From: Chelydra serpentina
Taxonomy: Eukaryota; Chordata; Testudines; Chelydridae
Reading direction: 5' to 3'
Length of the DNA stretch: 64,000 nt
Assembly: GCA_037349315.1 (NCBI GenBank)
Contig: JBAIAC010000027.1
Coordinates: 18,647,501-18,711,500 of the forward strand
A program made the position numbers and the translations under genes. The notes beneath the pieces were generated by a model. That model made no database searches. It was not told the DNA's origin and saw only the letters and a list, made by a program, of their open reading frames with translations. Position 1 is the stretch's first letter. Each line of letters begins with the position of its first letter. This document shows positions 49,601-55,287 of this stretch, in pieces.

Positions 49601-52515
49601 ATGGGCAGGTGGGGTTGTGAAGGGACGGGGAGCAGAGGGCTTGGGAGGAAGTGACGGGTTTGCCGTGGCATGTTCAAGGTACCTGCCCAGGTGGAGATGT
49701 CGGGGCAGAGAGGTGGAGCTGGCACACATGGGGATGGGGCTGGCCCTGGAGAAGATGAGCTCCCCCAGGGTGAGTGAGGAGCCTGAGTGTGGATTCCCGG
49801 GGGAAGAGGCAGATACATTGGAGGGGCAGGAGAGAGGCCCTTGCTGTCGTGGCTTTGCACATGCTGCTTTCTGTTCCGGGTGGGGTGCAGAGGGGGGCCC
49901 ATTGACTTGCAGAGAGAGGGCCCCCCACTCAGGTTCGCAAGGCCACGCTCCCTCTAACTCGGTTCCCCCTTCTGCACAGATGCAGAGCACAACCTTTACA
50001 TCTTCAAAGGCCACCACTACTGGGTTGTGGCGAAGGGAGGCAACGCCACTGACCCGCAGCTGCTCCACACCCGATGGGCAGAGCTCCCAGCTGGCATTGA
50101 CGCGGCTGCCGTGTCGGAGGCAGACGGCAAATTCTACTTCTTCAAAGGTAGCCAGACCCAGATGGGGAGGAGCAAAAATCTCCCCCTTGTGGCTGTGTCC
50201 TCGATCTGTCTGTCCGTCCGGAGCATGGCCTGGTGCACCGGGGAGATGGGAGTGGAAGACCTAGAGTTTATTGAGCTGGTTGGCCTGTCGGGATGGCTGC
50301 CCTATCTGCTGTGTGTCTGGCAAGTGACATGCGCGCTTTGGCATTGAGTAAATATATTCGGAATAAGGCAGGTGTTTGTAGCCTCGGACTTGAGAGACCA
50401 GGGTTCCATTCTCTGCTCTGCTACAGACTTCCCGAGAGACCTCGGGCAAGTCACTTAGCCTCTCTGCACCTCAGTCCCCCAGCTGAAACATGGAGATAAC
50501 AGCCCTACCCTGCCCTGTCTCACCAGGATGTTGGGAGGAGAAATGCACAAAAGAAATTGTGAGGTGTTCAGGTATTACGGTACTGGTCACCCTATATATG
50601 CCTTAGGTAGGAGTTCCCGAGCAGGTGCGTTCTCCCTTGTGAGCCCAGAGCTGGGTTTGATCACAGGTTTCCTGAGCACATCTAGGCCTCTTTGCGTTCC
50701 ACGTTAGCCCCTTCGGCTCCTCTGTTGTTGCGCGTCGATTCGTCTGTGAAGGAGACTGTTAGTTGGGCTGTTTTCTTTTAATAATAAACCCCAGACCTGT
50801 AAGTATCCCTCTTCCCCCCGAGAGTCGCTCAGGGATTCTGATATAGGGCTGGGGAACCTGTGATAAACTGGACAGCACTGACACCTGCTGGTTGTTTGTC
50901 ATTAAGAAATCTACACTCATCTCCCTCCTCCCTCTGAGTCAGCCTCTTGTAGCCATGGCCTTGTTCCCACCCCCCCGTGTTTTGTTTTCATTTGATTGAC
51001 AGCCATGTGTGCCCAGCGCTGTGGAGCATGTATAGATTGATGGTCCCAGGGGCTCTGCAGCCGCTGGGTACGGGAACTAATAATATTCCTGTGGAAAGCA
51101 TCTTCCCCAGCATCTCAGAGCAGCTGGGTGTGTCTGCAGAACGAGTCCGCTACAGGCATTAGAATCATAGAATCTCAGGGTTGGAAGGGACCTTAGGAGG
51201 TCATCTAGTCCAACCCCCTGCTCAAAGCAGGAGTCCAACCCCCTGCTCAAAGCAGGACCAATCCCCAATTTTTGCCCCAGATCCCTAAATGGCCCCCTCA
51301 AGGATTGAATTTACAACCCTGGGTTTAGCAGGCCAATGCTCACACCACTGAGCTATCCCTCCCCCCCAGGGTCCATGCCCACGGAGGTGAATGAGGGCAG
51401 GCCGCAGGTCTGACCTCTCGTAGCAATTGTTTGCAAACTAAGGTGGGCAGTGCTGGGTGTGGGCACCACCCGCAAGATGCTCATCCTTCCCAGGCGGATT
51501 ATCTGAGTTCTGGGCAATTCACCACGGGTGAGCTGGCCCCAGATCTGAATCCCAGCCCAGGGCGTGGGACTCCCCCGCAGCGTGGTGCTGGGCCACAGAC
51601 GAGCCTGCTGCATCCAGCCTTGGGTCATTGGGCTCGGCAGGAAAGGCTCCTGCTTCTAGATCCAGAGGCCCCTCCTGCCGGCAGCCCACTTGGGGCGCAG
51701 TGTTACACCTGAACTGCACCACCATCCGTCCTCCTCCAAGTGCCTGTTTGACCTGCCCATGTGGCCTACTGGCTAGAGCACTGGACTGGGACTCGGGAGA
51801 CCTCCCAGCTCTGCTACTGGCCTGCTGGGTGACCTTGAGCAAATCACATTGCCTTTCCGTGCCTCAGTTTCCCCATCTGTAAAATGGCAGGAATGGCCCT
51901 GCGCTCCTTTGTAAAGCGCTTTGAGATCTGCCACGGAAATGTGCTATCTGCTATTTATTAACTACACACCTTTGAGAAACCAGCTCCCTGTCTCTCTCTT
52001 GTCGTTGTCAAACTGCTGTCGCTAGATCATGGCTCTTGACTTCCCCTCTGCGTGTCCTGGCCCCTACACAGCCTCCCCCCGCAGCGATCCTAACCAGCTT
52101 TGTCTCTGGCTTCTCCCCAGGCGGCCGATGCTGGCGATACACAGGGTCCGCCCTGGAGGCGGGATTCCCCCAGAAGTGCAGCACCAGCAACCTCCCCCGC
52201 CACCCCGACGCGGCCCTCTACTTCCAGCAGCTCCGTCACCTGGTGCTCTTCAAGGGCCCCAAGTACTACGTGGTGAGAGAGGAGACCCTGCAGGTGGAGC
52301 CCTACTACCCCCGGAGCCTGAGGGACTGGAACGGGGTCCCGGCCGGGGCCAATGGCGCCCTGACGCAGCAGGATGGCTTCGTGTACTTCTTCAGGGACGC
52401 CCAGTACTGGAAGTTCGACCAGGCCAAGCTGCAGGTGGTGGCGACGGGGAAGTGGGCTGCCCAGCTGCCGTGGATTGGCTGCTGGGGCGGCAATTCCAGT
52501 CAGACTCTTTTCTGA
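10444..52515 (+). CDS. MMP28: MMP28 (epilysin), secreted zinc metalloproteinase
   Basis: This is a complete eight-exon gene: 10444-10539, 24695-24774, 27035-27222, 43391-43612, 46872-47117, 48555-48704, 49980-50147 and 52121-52515. All introns are GT-AG, the total is 1,545 bp and the product is 514 residues (human about 520). MMP28 is a secreted endopeptidase that acts outside the cell on matrix and other proteins. Layout: signal peptide 1-22, prodomain with cysteine switch PRCGVSD (C86), furin site RRGKR 113-117, and catalytic domain about 118-270 with [11 protein letters not shown] 234-244 and the Met-turn M252. A short linker leads to a hemopexin domain about 278-504, closed by C318 and C504. 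The furin site in the propeptide, the short hinge and exon-level similarity distinguish it from other MMPs. N159 (NVS) and N349 (NAT) are possible glycosylation sites. It follows TAF15 on the same strand. Confidence 0.95.
10600..11105 (+). repeat. G-rich tandem array at the start of MMP28 intron 1
   Basis: Variant repeats of GGGGATCCCGGGGG, GTGGGGAGAGCCCGGGGG and GGACCCTGGGGGGTTATGGG recur. A larger unit beginning with that last block restarts near 10616, 10734, 10853 and 10997, a spacing of about 117-145 bases. The + strand has dense runs of four to seven G. The array has few stop codons, which produces long spurious open frames on both strands. Confidence 0.9.
11733..11925 (+). repeat. MIR-type SINE copy
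   Basis: Contains TCTGCCACTGACTTCCTGTG, TGGCCTTGGGCACGTAGTC and CTGCATCTGTAAAATGGGGG, the core and 3' region of the group. Confidence 0.65.
13081..14060 (+). mobile_element. Fold-back hAT element with transposase C-terminal remnant
   Basis: The ends are GGGCTGTCAATTAATCGCAG and TTAATCGTTTGTCAACCCT. Beyond these short termini, about 250 bases on each side are inverted copies of one another (left ATAGAATACCAATTTAAATG, right CATTTAAATTGGTATTCTGT). Between them, 13448-13666 encodes a hAT dimerisation-domain fragment ([20 protein letters not shown] ... [20 protein letters not shown]). No catalytic core is present, so the copy is non-autonomous. The left arm appears to be a duplicate of the 3' end rather than a normal 5' end. 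A clear target duplication was not found. Confidence 0.75.
13448..13666 (+). pseudogene. hAT transposase C-terminal fragment
   Basis: A 72-residue frame matches the hAT family C-terminal dimerisation region, with the familiar order W-x(n)-LA-x-K-YL-x(n)-PCE-x-LFS-x-SG-D-x-VN-x-KR/KW-x-L. It ends within the same motif as the fragment at 28717-28950. It is a remnant of a mobile element, not a host gene. Confidence 0.8.
14987..15096 (-). repeat. CR1-type 3' tail fragment
   Basis: On the + strand it begins AATCATAGAAGATCAGGGTT, then GGAGGTCATCTAGTCC and AAGCAGGACCAACCCC. This is the reverse complement of the shared CR1/SINE 3' tail. Confidence 0.75.
15173..15295. mobile_element. 123-bp palindromic MITE, copy 1
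   Basis: Termini TAGGGTGACCAGA and TCTGGTCACCCTA are perfect inverted repeats. The whole element is nearly palindromic (GGGACAGTCCCGATTTTTGG opposite CCCGATTTTTCACAC). The flanking octamers GGTAGAAA and CGTAGACA match at 6 of 8 positions, which fits a decayed hAT-type target duplication. Confidence 0.85.
16875..16997. mobile_element. 123-bp palindromic MITE, copy 2
   Basis: Starts TAGGGCGACCAGATGTCCCG and ends TGTCTGGTCACCCTA. Flanking octamers TATGCAGG (16867-16874) and TGTGCAGG (16998-17005) match at 7 of 8 positions. Confidence 0.9.
17281..17362 (+). repeat. Penelope-like element tail, degraded
   Basis: Reads CATCCGACGAAGTGGGGATT, CACCCACAAAAGCTTATGCG, then TGTTAGTCTATAAGGTGCC. This is the same tail that ends the PLE at 57997-58690, with changes in the CTGATGA and GAAA positions (CCGACGA, AAAA). 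Confidence 0.75.
17414..17594 (-). repeat. CR1 LINE 3' end
   Basis: On the + strand it reads AGAATCATAGAATCTCAGGG through CCACCTCCCTAGGTAACCC and AAAGTTTTTCCTAATATCCA. This is the antisense of a CR1 3' region. Confidence 0.85.
17595..17803 (-). repeat. tRNA-derived SINE, older copy
   Basis: The + strand shows the reverse complement of the SINE: AAGGTCATCAAGTCCAGTCC, then ACAACCCTGGGTTTAGCAGG and AAACCACTGAGCTATCCCTC. The last block is the tRNA-like A-box end. It is more diverged than the copies in intron 3. Confidence 0.8.
18024..18146. mobile_element. 123-bp palindromic MITE, copy 3 with perfect 8-bp TSD
   Basis: TAGGGTGCCCAGACAGC starts the element and CATCTGGTCACCCTA ends it. GCCCCTAA occurs on both sides (18016-18023 and 18147-18154), an exact 8-bp target duplication of hAT type. 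Confidence 0.95.
19948..20037. repeat. Palindromic interspersed repeat
   Basis: Left arm GGCATTTAGGCACCTGCCTG and right arm GGGAATTAGGTGCCTAAATA are inverted copies around CCATTGATTTCAGTGG. The flanks GGCCCCGATCTC and GAGGACCTGGACCC also pair. A related shorter copy lies at 38477-38552. Confidence 0.65.
20230..20716. mobile_element. Non-autonomous hAT-type element
   Basis: It starts CAGGGGTGGGCAAACTTTTT and ends GTAGTTTGCCCACCTCTG, forming about 16-bp inverted termini. The flanking octamers TTCTATTC (20222-20229) and CTCTATTC (20717-20724) match at 7 of 8 positions. The 487-bp interior is C-rich on the + strand and non-coding; frames through it are low-complexity proline-rich artefacts. Confidence 0.85.
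21717..21870. repeat. Inverted pair of PLE-type tail sequences
   Basis: The left half is GTGATACTTTTTATTGGACC, then GTCTGTTGCTGAGAGAGAGA and AGCTTTCAAGCTACACAGA. The right half is TGTCTCTCTCACCAACAGAA and CCAATAAAAGATATTACCTC, its inverted copy. The GTAGCTTGAAAGCT-type block resembles the stem-GAAA unit of the other PLE tails, so I assign it to a second PLE subfamily by inference. A small antisense-like remnant lies at 49283-49332. Confidence 0.55.
22448..22712. mobile_element. Possible non-autonomous DNA element
   Basis: It begins GGTCTTGTCTACACTG and ends GTGTCGACTGGGCC, which are imperfect inverted termini. The interior has inverted pieces (GTACTGGTATAGC and GATACCGGTATAAC). No clear 8-bp duplication is visible. 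Confidence 0.4.
23242..23577 (-). repeat. Possible solo LTR, uncertain
   Basis: Read on the minus strand, it begins TGTGAGGGGGAGTAAACC, has a TATATA box near 23523-23530 and AATAAAG near 23310, and ends near CATAACA. The order TG-TATA-AATAAA-CA suits an LTR. I find no target duplication, so the boundaries and identity are weak. Confidence 0.3.
24695..24774 (+). CDS. MMP28: MMP28 exon 2: start of propeptide
   Basis: The acceptor is GGCAG at 24694 and the donor is GTAAGA at 24775. It encodes residues 33-59, including [16 protein letters not shown], the conserved start of MMP propeptides (FLEKYGY). The 80-bp exon ends in phase 2. Confidence 0.95.
24775..27034 (+). other. MMP28: MMP28 intron 2
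   Basis: A 2.3-kb intron holding a GC-rich MITE-like element (24875-25475), MIR-type fragments (25730-25920, 26692-26860) and otherwise unremarkable sequence. The C/G-rich element gives many spurious frames. Confidence 0.75.
24875..25475. mobile_element. Larger GC-rich relative of the 123-bp MITE
   Basis: The right end ACACCTGGTCACCCTA matches the terminus of the 123-bp MITE, and the left end CAGGGTTGCCAACTTTCTAC is a diverged version of it. CTGAACACCC and CTGGACACCT lie just inside the two ends. The interior is about 600 bp and GC-rich. Flanks beginning ACCTT on both sides suggest a decayed duplication. Relationship to the short family is inferred from termini only. Confidence 0.5.
27035..27222 (+). 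CDS. MMP28: MMP28 exon 3: cysteine switch and furin site
   Basis: The acceptor is TCCCAG at 27034 and the donor is GTAGGT at 27223. It encodes the rest of the propeptide (residues 60-121). [10 protein letters not shown] carries C86, the cysteine that keeps the catalytic zinc masked. RRGKR (113-117) followed by YAQP is an R-x-K/R-R furin-type site predicted to release the active enzyme in the secretory pathway. Human epilysin has RRKKR here, as I recall, so one basic residue is lost but the furin consensus is kept. Confidence 0.95.
27628..27713 (-). repeat. Penelope-like element tail inside hAT
   Basis: On the + strand it reads TACCTGTGGCACCTTAGAGA, CTAACAAATTTAGTTCAGCA, TAAGCTTTCGTGGGTTAAGA, CCCACTTCATTGG. 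It is antisense to the PLE tail at 58600-58690 and interrupts the hAT left arm, so it is the younger insertion. Confidence 0.8.
27922..28689 (-). pseudogene. hAT transposase C-terminal region, 255 codons open
   Basis: An uninterrupted 255-codon frame encodes the C-terminal part of a ZBED-like hAT transposase. It has the stretch [20 protein letters not shown], an acidic spacer, then [20 protein letters not shown] and [20 protein letters not shown] of the dimerisation domain. The N-terminal zinc finger and the catalytic acidic residues are absent, and it lies inside a fold-back element. It is therefore a transposon remnant rather than a host gene, although the open frame is well kept. Confidence 0.8.
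28717..28950 (+). pseudogene. hAT transposase C-terminal fragment, opposite arm
   Basis: A 77-codon frame ([20 protein letters not shown] ... [20 protein letters not shown]) equals the last part of the transposase on the opposite strand of the same element and the fragment at 13448-13666. The W-LA-KYL and PCE-LFSLSGD motifs are present. Confidence 0.75.
29244..29411 (+). repeat. tRNA-derived SINE, 5'-truncated
   Basis: Begins GTTTGAGCATTGGCCTGCTA, continues CCCAGGGTTGTGAGTTCAAT and ends GATTCTATGATTCT. The first bases of the tRNA-like head are missing. It is inserted in the right arm of the hAT element. Confidence 0.9.
29656..29721. repeat. 66-bp AT palindrome
   Basis: ATTCTTTCAATATTATAATA at the left is the near-perfect inverted copy of ACAATATTGAAAGAAT-type sequence at the right (TGTAATATTGAAAGAAT), separated by TATA-rich bases. 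It could extrude as a cruciform. Confidence 0.85.
30214..30667. mobile_element. hAT-type MITE interrupted by a SINE
   Basis: Termini CAGGGCCGGCCC and GGCCAGCCCTG are inverted repeats. The flanking octamers CACCCATT (30206-30213) and CATCCATT (30668-30675) match at 7 of 8 positions. The SINE at 30480-30653 lies just inside the right end. A relative with the same left terminus is at 61522-61709. Confidence 0.8.
30480..30653 (+). repeat. tRNA-derived SINE, full length
   Basis: Starts AGGGATAGCTCAGTGGTTTG (the A box of a tRNA-like head) and continues to AGGGTTGTGAGCTCAATCC (B-box region). The body GGGGCAAAAATTGGGGATTG follows, then a CR1-like tail ending GATTCTATGATTCT. TAAGGC duplicates on both sides (30474-30479, 30654-30659). 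Confidence 0.92.
31320..31443. mobile_element. 123-bp palindromic MITE, copy 4
   Basis: AGGGTGACCAGACAGC at the left and ATCTGATCACCCTA at the right. GTACATC is present on both sides, a partly kept target duplication. Confidence 0.9.
31809..31993 (-). repeat. tRNA-derived SINE
   Basis: A minus-strand copy. The + strand runs CATAGAATATCAGGGTTGG, CCAACCCCCTGCTCAAAGCA, GTTTAGCAGGCCAATGCTCA, then AACCACTGAGCTATCCCTCC. Short AGGAT repeats lie on both sides. Confidence 0.9.
33400..34018 (+). repeat. CR1 LINE 3' fragment
   Basis: Contains GGATAAGGTTCAGAGAAGGG, TTCACCTTAGAAAAGAGACG, CTAACCTGTGGAACTCATTG and CCCAGTCTGGCAACTCTTAC. These are the terminal coding and 3' region of CR1. All frames are broken. 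Confidence 0.88.
34494..34691. mobile_element. Short TIR element
   Basis: GTAGCGTAGCCAGG at the left and CCTGGCTATGCGAC at the right are inverted copies (12 of 14). The GC-rich interior repeats GCGCCTTTTTT and GCTCCCCC blocks. No clear target duplication. Confidence 0.6.
36103..36197 (+). repeat. CR1 LINE fragment
   Basis: Matches the CR1 3' region: GATGTCGTGAAGGCCAAAAC, AACAGGGTTCAAAAAAGAAC, TTCCTGGAGGACAGG. A second piece of this family follows at 36536-36692. Confidence 0.8.
36536..36692 (+). repeat. CR1 LINE 3' fragment
   Basis: Reads TCCATCACTGGCGATTTTTA AATCAAG, then GGCCTGTGGTATACAGGAG and GTCCCTTCTGGCTTTAGAAT, an older CR1 3' end. Confidence 0.7.
38657..38779. mobile_element. 123-bp palindromic MITE, copy 5 with perfect 8-bp TSD
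   Basis: Starts TAGGGTGACCAGACAGCAAG and ends CATCTGGTCACCCTA. TCTCTAAC occurs exactly at 38649-38656 and 38780-38787. Confidence 0.96.
39758..40048 (-). repeat. CR1 LINE 3' end, older
   Basis: The + strand shows CATAGATTCCAAGGCCAGAA, GTGATCATCTAGTCTGACCA, TCCACCACGACCCTGGGTAA and CCGAATTTGTCTAGCTTCAA, the antisense of a CR1 3' region. Confidence 0.8.
40686..40746 (+). repeat. SINE/CR1 3' tail
   Basis: GATGACCTCCTGAGGTCCCT followed by AACCATGAGATTCTATGATT CTATGATTCTATGAT, the tail with three tandem ATTCTATG octamers. Confidence 0.8.
42107..42265 (-). repeat. CR1 LINE 3' fragment
   Basis: The + strand reads CATAGACTTTAAGGTCAGAA, GATCATCTAGTCTGACCTCC and CAACGCAGGCCACAGAATCT, antisense to an older CR1 3' end. 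Confidence 0.78.
43391..43612 (+). CDS. MMP28: MMP28 exon 4: N-terminal catalytic domain
   Basis: The acceptor is TTGCAG at 43390 and the donor is GTGCTA at 43613 (GTGCTA is weaker than the others). It encodes residues 123-195, beginning [16 protein letters not shown] and continuing through [16 protein letters not shown] and [14 protein letters not shown]. In MMPs the GDxxD/HND region holds the structural zinc and calcium ligands; here H184 and D186 lie in it. N159 in NVS is a possible glycosylation site. Confidence 0.95.
43843..44550 (+). repeat. CR1 LINE 3' ends, two pieces
   Basis: The first piece runs GGAGCACTGTGCCCAATTCT, GACAGGGTCCAGAGGCGAGC to GGTTAGACTAGATGACCC and TGGCTCTATGATT. The second begins about 44284 and ends AGGTCCCTTCCAGCCCTG and TTATGATTC. 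Two consecutive 3' ends imply a nested or repeated insertion. Confidence 0.82.
44824..44912. repeat. Palindromic interspersed repeat
   Basis: ACAGATCCTCAAATGGTGTA at the left pairs with TACACCAGGGATGGATCTGT at the right, around AGCTCCATTGACTTTGATGG. The whole 89 bp can fold into one hairpin. Confidence 0.7.
45080..45395 (+). repeat. CR1 LINE 3' fragment
   Basis: Contains AACACAAGGAAGTACTTCGT, CAACCTGTGGAACTCCTTGC, CAGGGTTCAAAAAAGGATTA and TGTCCTTATGTTCTTGTG, the usual CR1 3' region. Confidence 0.88.
45738..45872 (-). mobile_element. PLE tail insertion with 12-bp TSD
   Basis: Starts TGACAGGTTTCAGAGTAGTA, then GCCGTGTTAGTCTGTGTCAG and CTTGTGGCACCTTAGAGGCT, and ends with the CACGAAAGCTTATTCC block. 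ACTATTGCTAAA occurs exactly on both sides (45726-45737 and 45873-45884), so this short 135-bp unit moved as a discrete insertion. Confidence 0.88.
46872..47117 (+). CDS. MMP28: MMP28 exon 5: zinc-binding catalytic core
   Basis: The acceptor is CACCAG at 46871 and the donor is GTGAGT at 47118. It encodes residues 197-277, with [20 protein letters not shown] and [21 protein letters not shown]234, H238 and H244 bind the catalytic zinc, and E235 is the general base. LMSPYY supplies the Met-turn methionine M252. The exon ends at [13 protein letters not shown], the end of the catalytic domain. All key residues are intact. Confidence 0.97.
47186..47717 (-). repeat. Probable solo LTR
   Basis: Read on the minus strand it begins TGTAATAGAGAGCGAGTCAG and ends TAGTACTATTGTTCCCTGCA, so it has TG...CA ends. 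A TATA-like TCTATAAA lies at about 47381-47389, and AATAAA at 47246-47251 is about 60 bases before the 3' end. This is the ordinary U3-R-U5 layout of a retroviral-type LTR. Only GGG-type sharing is seen in the flanks, so the target duplication is not confirmed, and no internal coding region accompanies it. Confidence 0.65.
47757..48113. repeat. AT-rich interspersed repeat (AAATTTTC type)
   Basis: Loose repeats of GAAATTTTGGAAC, ACATTGAAAAGTTTCATTT and AAAATGTTTCAG end in GCTGAAAAAAATGTTTCAGC and CACCCAGCTCTAG. Similar stretches lie at 29510-29960, 36190-36385, 53040-53420 and 63268-63720. I recognise a recurrent turtle-type repeat but cannot name the family. Confidence 0.5.
48205..48498 (+). 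repeat. CR1 LINE 3' fragment
   Basis: Contains GTTGTGAAGGCCAAGACTCT, CCGGGTTCAAAAAAGAACTA, GGATAGGTCCATCAATGG, GACACTGGGCTAGATGGACC and CCATTCTTACGG, the typical CR1 3' region. Confidence 0.9.
48555..48704 (+). CDS. MMP28: MMP28 exon 6: linker and hemopexin start
   Basis: The acceptor is TCGCAG at 48554 and the donor is GTGAGT at 48705. It encodes residues 279-327, with the short linker [15 protein letters not shown] and then [13 protein letters not shown]318 is the first cysteine of the hemopexin-domain disulphide. No long proline-rich hinge is present, as expected for this MMP. Confidence 0.94.
48705..49979 (+). other. MMP28: MMP28 intron 6
   Basis: G-rich and A/G-rich sequence, with a degraded PLE-type tail at 49283-49332 (TGGTCTCTTTTATTGGGC, CTTCTGTTGGTGG). 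Long frames on both strands are composition artefacts and overlap the exon 7 antisense. Confidence 0.7.
49980..50147 (+). CDS. MMP28: MMP28 exon 7: hemopexin blade
   Basis: The acceptor is CACAG at 49979 and the donor is GTAGCC at 50148. It encodes residues 329-383, with [20 protein letters not shown] and [15 protein letters not shown]. The LYIFKG-x-x-YW and DGKFYFFKG patterns are hemopexin repeats. N349 in NAT is a possible glycosylation site. Confidence 0.95.
50148..52120 (+). other. MMP28: MMP28 intron 7
   Basis: Holds MIR-type SINE copies (50380-50590, 51757-51960) and a minus-strand tRNA-derived SINE with an internal 25-bp duplication (51161-51368). The rest is unremarkable. Confidence 0.8.
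51161..51368 (-). repeat. tRNA-derived SINE with internal tandem duplication
   Basis: The + strand reads AGAATCATAGAATCTCAGGG to CCACTGAGCTATCCCTCC. A 25-bp segment (AGTCCAACCCCCTGCTCAAA plus GCAGG) occurs twice in direct succession at 51207-51231 and 51232-51256. The other SINE copies in the window have it once. Confidence 0.92.
52121..52515 (+). CDS. MMP28: MMP28 exon 8: hemopexin C-terminus and stop
   Basis: The acceptor is CCCCAG at 52120. It encodes residues 385-514 and TGA at 52513-52515. [45 protein letters not shown] and [20 protein letters not shown] are hemopexin blades. C504 in WIGCW closes the domain with C318. The tail GGNSSQTLF ends as the family does (ALF/TLF). Confidence 0.97.
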
Positions 52516-53660
52516 TCTCGGACGTAACCAGGGGCCGAGCTGTGCCTTCCGACCCCCCCACGCATCGATGCCCTGGGCACAGTCCCATTGAACGTGGCAT
52601 TGAAACGATGGCGGCTGATCCCCATCCCCTGCCCTGCTCTTGACGAGGAGGGCTTTTGTTCAGATACACGTGTAGCTTCCCACGTCGGTCCTTCACCCAG
52701 GTACCTCTTGTCAATGATCTACTTGAATTCCCATCTCAGGATCCATCCCAATGACTGCCACAGGCGAGCAGGGATAGTCCCTACCTTGAGGTGAACAGGG
52801 GGCAGGTCTCTCCGGCCTGAGTGTTCTTCAGTGGGTTAGCCCATGTCCCCCCCCCACCCCCAAACAGAAGGGCTAAAATGGGTATTTTACAGAGCTCTAG
52901 AGAAGACTGCCCTGGAGAGACCAGCTTCTCAGTTCAAAGACATCTCCACTTGCAAACAGGCGGAGACTGGCACTTTAGCCTGGCGAGGTGGGATAATCCC
53001 AGAACTACCACCCTGACGTGCCAGGGTCCAGACGGCTGAAATTTTAAACACATTTAGAGGGGGCTTTTTGGTGCAAAAATGCCAACCTATTTTCCATAAA
53101 ATGAAAAGTTTTGGGAGGGGGAGACCCTACAAAATAAAACCCTGTTGACTTTTTCCAAATATTTTGTGTTTGGTTTTTTCATGTTGTTTTTCACGATATT
53201 TTTAATGGGAATTTTTATCAAAAATGCTATTGACATTTTTTGTTTACCCAAAACTGGGTTTTTCACTAGACCCTTCCCCCCCCCAGAAAAGGGGGGAGTT
53301 GATAAATGCAAACTGAACATTTTCAATTAAAACAAACAAACCAAGGGAAAATGGGCCCACATTGAACCTGTGAAACAGAACATAATTTCCAAATGATTGG
53401 TGAATTTTTTTCCCATGTTTCCAGCGGCTCTAATCTTGCTGTGTTCATTGGGTGCCAAATGAGAACAACTGTGATAATTCTCCGGGCCAAGTTCAGGGGT
53501 TAGCGTAGGCTACTGTAACTCGCGGAGAGATCCAGAAGAAGTTGTAAATGACAGCAGTTTAGACTGGCATCCGTTTGCTTGGTGGAGGAGGTAGTCTGTA
53601 TAGTTGTGAGAGTGTCCTATACTGTAAAGACAAAACACTGTACACGCCTATTAAAACCTT
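52516..53660 (+). terminator. MMP28: MMP28 3' UTR, polyadenylation site uncertain
   Basis: Non-coding sequence after the stop. ATTAAA at 53650-53655, followed by a GT-rich stretch (CAGCTTGTGCTTCTG), is a plausible polyadenylation signal. AATAAA at 53133-53138 lies inside an AT-rich repeat. Sequence alone does not decide between them. Confidence 0.35.
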
Positions 53661-53828
53661 TTGAAACCTCATCAGCTTGTGCTTCTGAATTAGCTGGGAG
53701 CATCTGAAAAGAAGCATCATCTCCTAAGGGCAACGGTGAAAGCTACACTCCTGGAAACCAAAATCTAGACTTGGCAAATAGACATAATGGTGGGGGTTGG
53801 GGGAGGTTTGGATTACATGGGACATAAT

Positions 53829-53952
53829 TAGGGTGACCAGACAGCAAATGTGAAAAATCGGGACAGGGGGTGGGGCATAATAGGAGCCTATGGAAGAAAA
53901 AGACCCCAAAATCGGGACTGTCCCTGTAAAATCGGGACATCTGGTAACCCTA
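53829..53952. mobile_element. 123-bp palindromic MITE, copy 6 with perfect 8-bp TSD
   Basis: Starts TAGGGTGACCAGACAGCAAA and ends CATCTGGTAACCCTA. GACATAAT occurs exactly at 53821-53828 and 53953-53960. Confidence 0.96.
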
Positions 53953-55005
53953 GACATAATAGGTCTGCTCCATCTCTGGCTCCTGGCTGACTCAGTGATT
54001 ATGTATTGATTCCCCAGGTAATGCCCTAGGCTGGGCTGAGATGTGGTGGGGCCACATCACACAGATGGATCAGCTAGGGAATTTCTCTGCCTGGTCTCTG
54101 AGGATTGTAGTTCCAACATTCTCTCCATCTTCTTGGAGATGTGTCACGTCTGGATGCCTAAGCGGGAGCTGGCCCGGGTAGCCCAGGAAATCAAGAAAGC
54201 AGAGTGGTAATGCTACGCTTGCATCCTGCCAACAGTGCAGAAGGTGCCCAGCAGGGTTTGTTCCTGTGCTGGGATTGGGGCCGGCAGAGATGTTGCCCTG
54301 TTTTCTTTCAAGAACACTTCGGACTCTCAACTCCTGAGCCCCCGGGAGGGTGAGTGAGTGAATGTCTCGGAAGTAGAGGGGGACACATGTTTTGCTGGAG
54401 TCTGCCATCAAAAGCGTTTCAGTCCTTGTCTAAAGCTGCCTCCTCACCAGCAGCTGTCCTGGCTCACACCATCTTTGGAGGTCTCCTGGCTTCCAGCTCC
54501 CTTTACACCCTGGCTCTCCAGTCTTCGCTCGCAGTGTGTGGCTCTCAGTTTGGCTGATTTAAGCAGCTCTGGGTTTGCCTGGCATCCTGGTTTGGTCCAG
54601 CAGAGGGCACTCCTGGGCAGGAATTAAAGGATTTTATAACAATGTAGGGTAAGGCAGCCTTTCCCATATACAAACCAAATCCCAGTTTCTTGGCTCTCTC
54701 GCCAAACCCTCTCAAACCGCAGCAGGCCCAGAAGACCACCGAATTGGGCTGGGTTGACTCTGATAGGAGAGCAATTTCCGGGGTCCTCCAGCCTTTGCAG
54801 AGAATGCTGTACCAGCCGCCCCTTCACATTTATCATGCCAGCTTAGGGAACAAGCAATACCTCAGGTATCTCTGTTGTGAACCCTGCTAACTAGTAGTGA
54901 CTGTACTCCCTCAATCAGAGGGACTATTGCAATGAATGGGCTCTGGGTATTCAACCCCTTAGGCAGCTCTGGGCATCTCACCCTTAGCTCACATTGTTGC
55001 CAGCT

Positions 55006-55287
55006 CTCCCGAGAGCTGATGGTTTTTCTTAAAGCCCCTGCTCCTGGAGGCATGTGAGTTTTGTGAGAAATTCAGCTTTCATTTAAAAACAAGTGCATGT
55101 TTCTAGCCTTCCTTGCTGCAAAGAAAAGCTTGAGAATGTGACCGCGTGAACTCTAAAAAGGCTCAAAACCCAGAATGCAAATAAAAGGAATCTTGTGATT
55201 TTTTAAGCCAATCTCGAGATTTTTTTGGGAGGCGTCCGGCTTGTTGGTTTCTTTTGAATGTTTGCGGTTGGCATTGCTGAGTTTATT
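55006..55287. repeat. TTGCCAAC-terminal interspersed repeat
   Basis: TGTTGCCAGCTCTCCCGAGA at the left and GCGGTTGGCATTGCTGAG at the right form diverged inverted ends. The interior has GGTTTTTCTTAAAGCCCCTG, CTCCTGGAGGCATGTGA and AATCTTGTGATTTTTTAAGC. A second copy is at 60461-60757 and a partial inverted one at 11535-11720. The family is not named here. Confidence 0.5.

Noticed and set aside
49304..50068. 254-codon minus-strand frame opposite MMP28 exon 7
   Set aside because: Shadow of the GC-rich exon and intron 6 composition. No domain and no splice logic.
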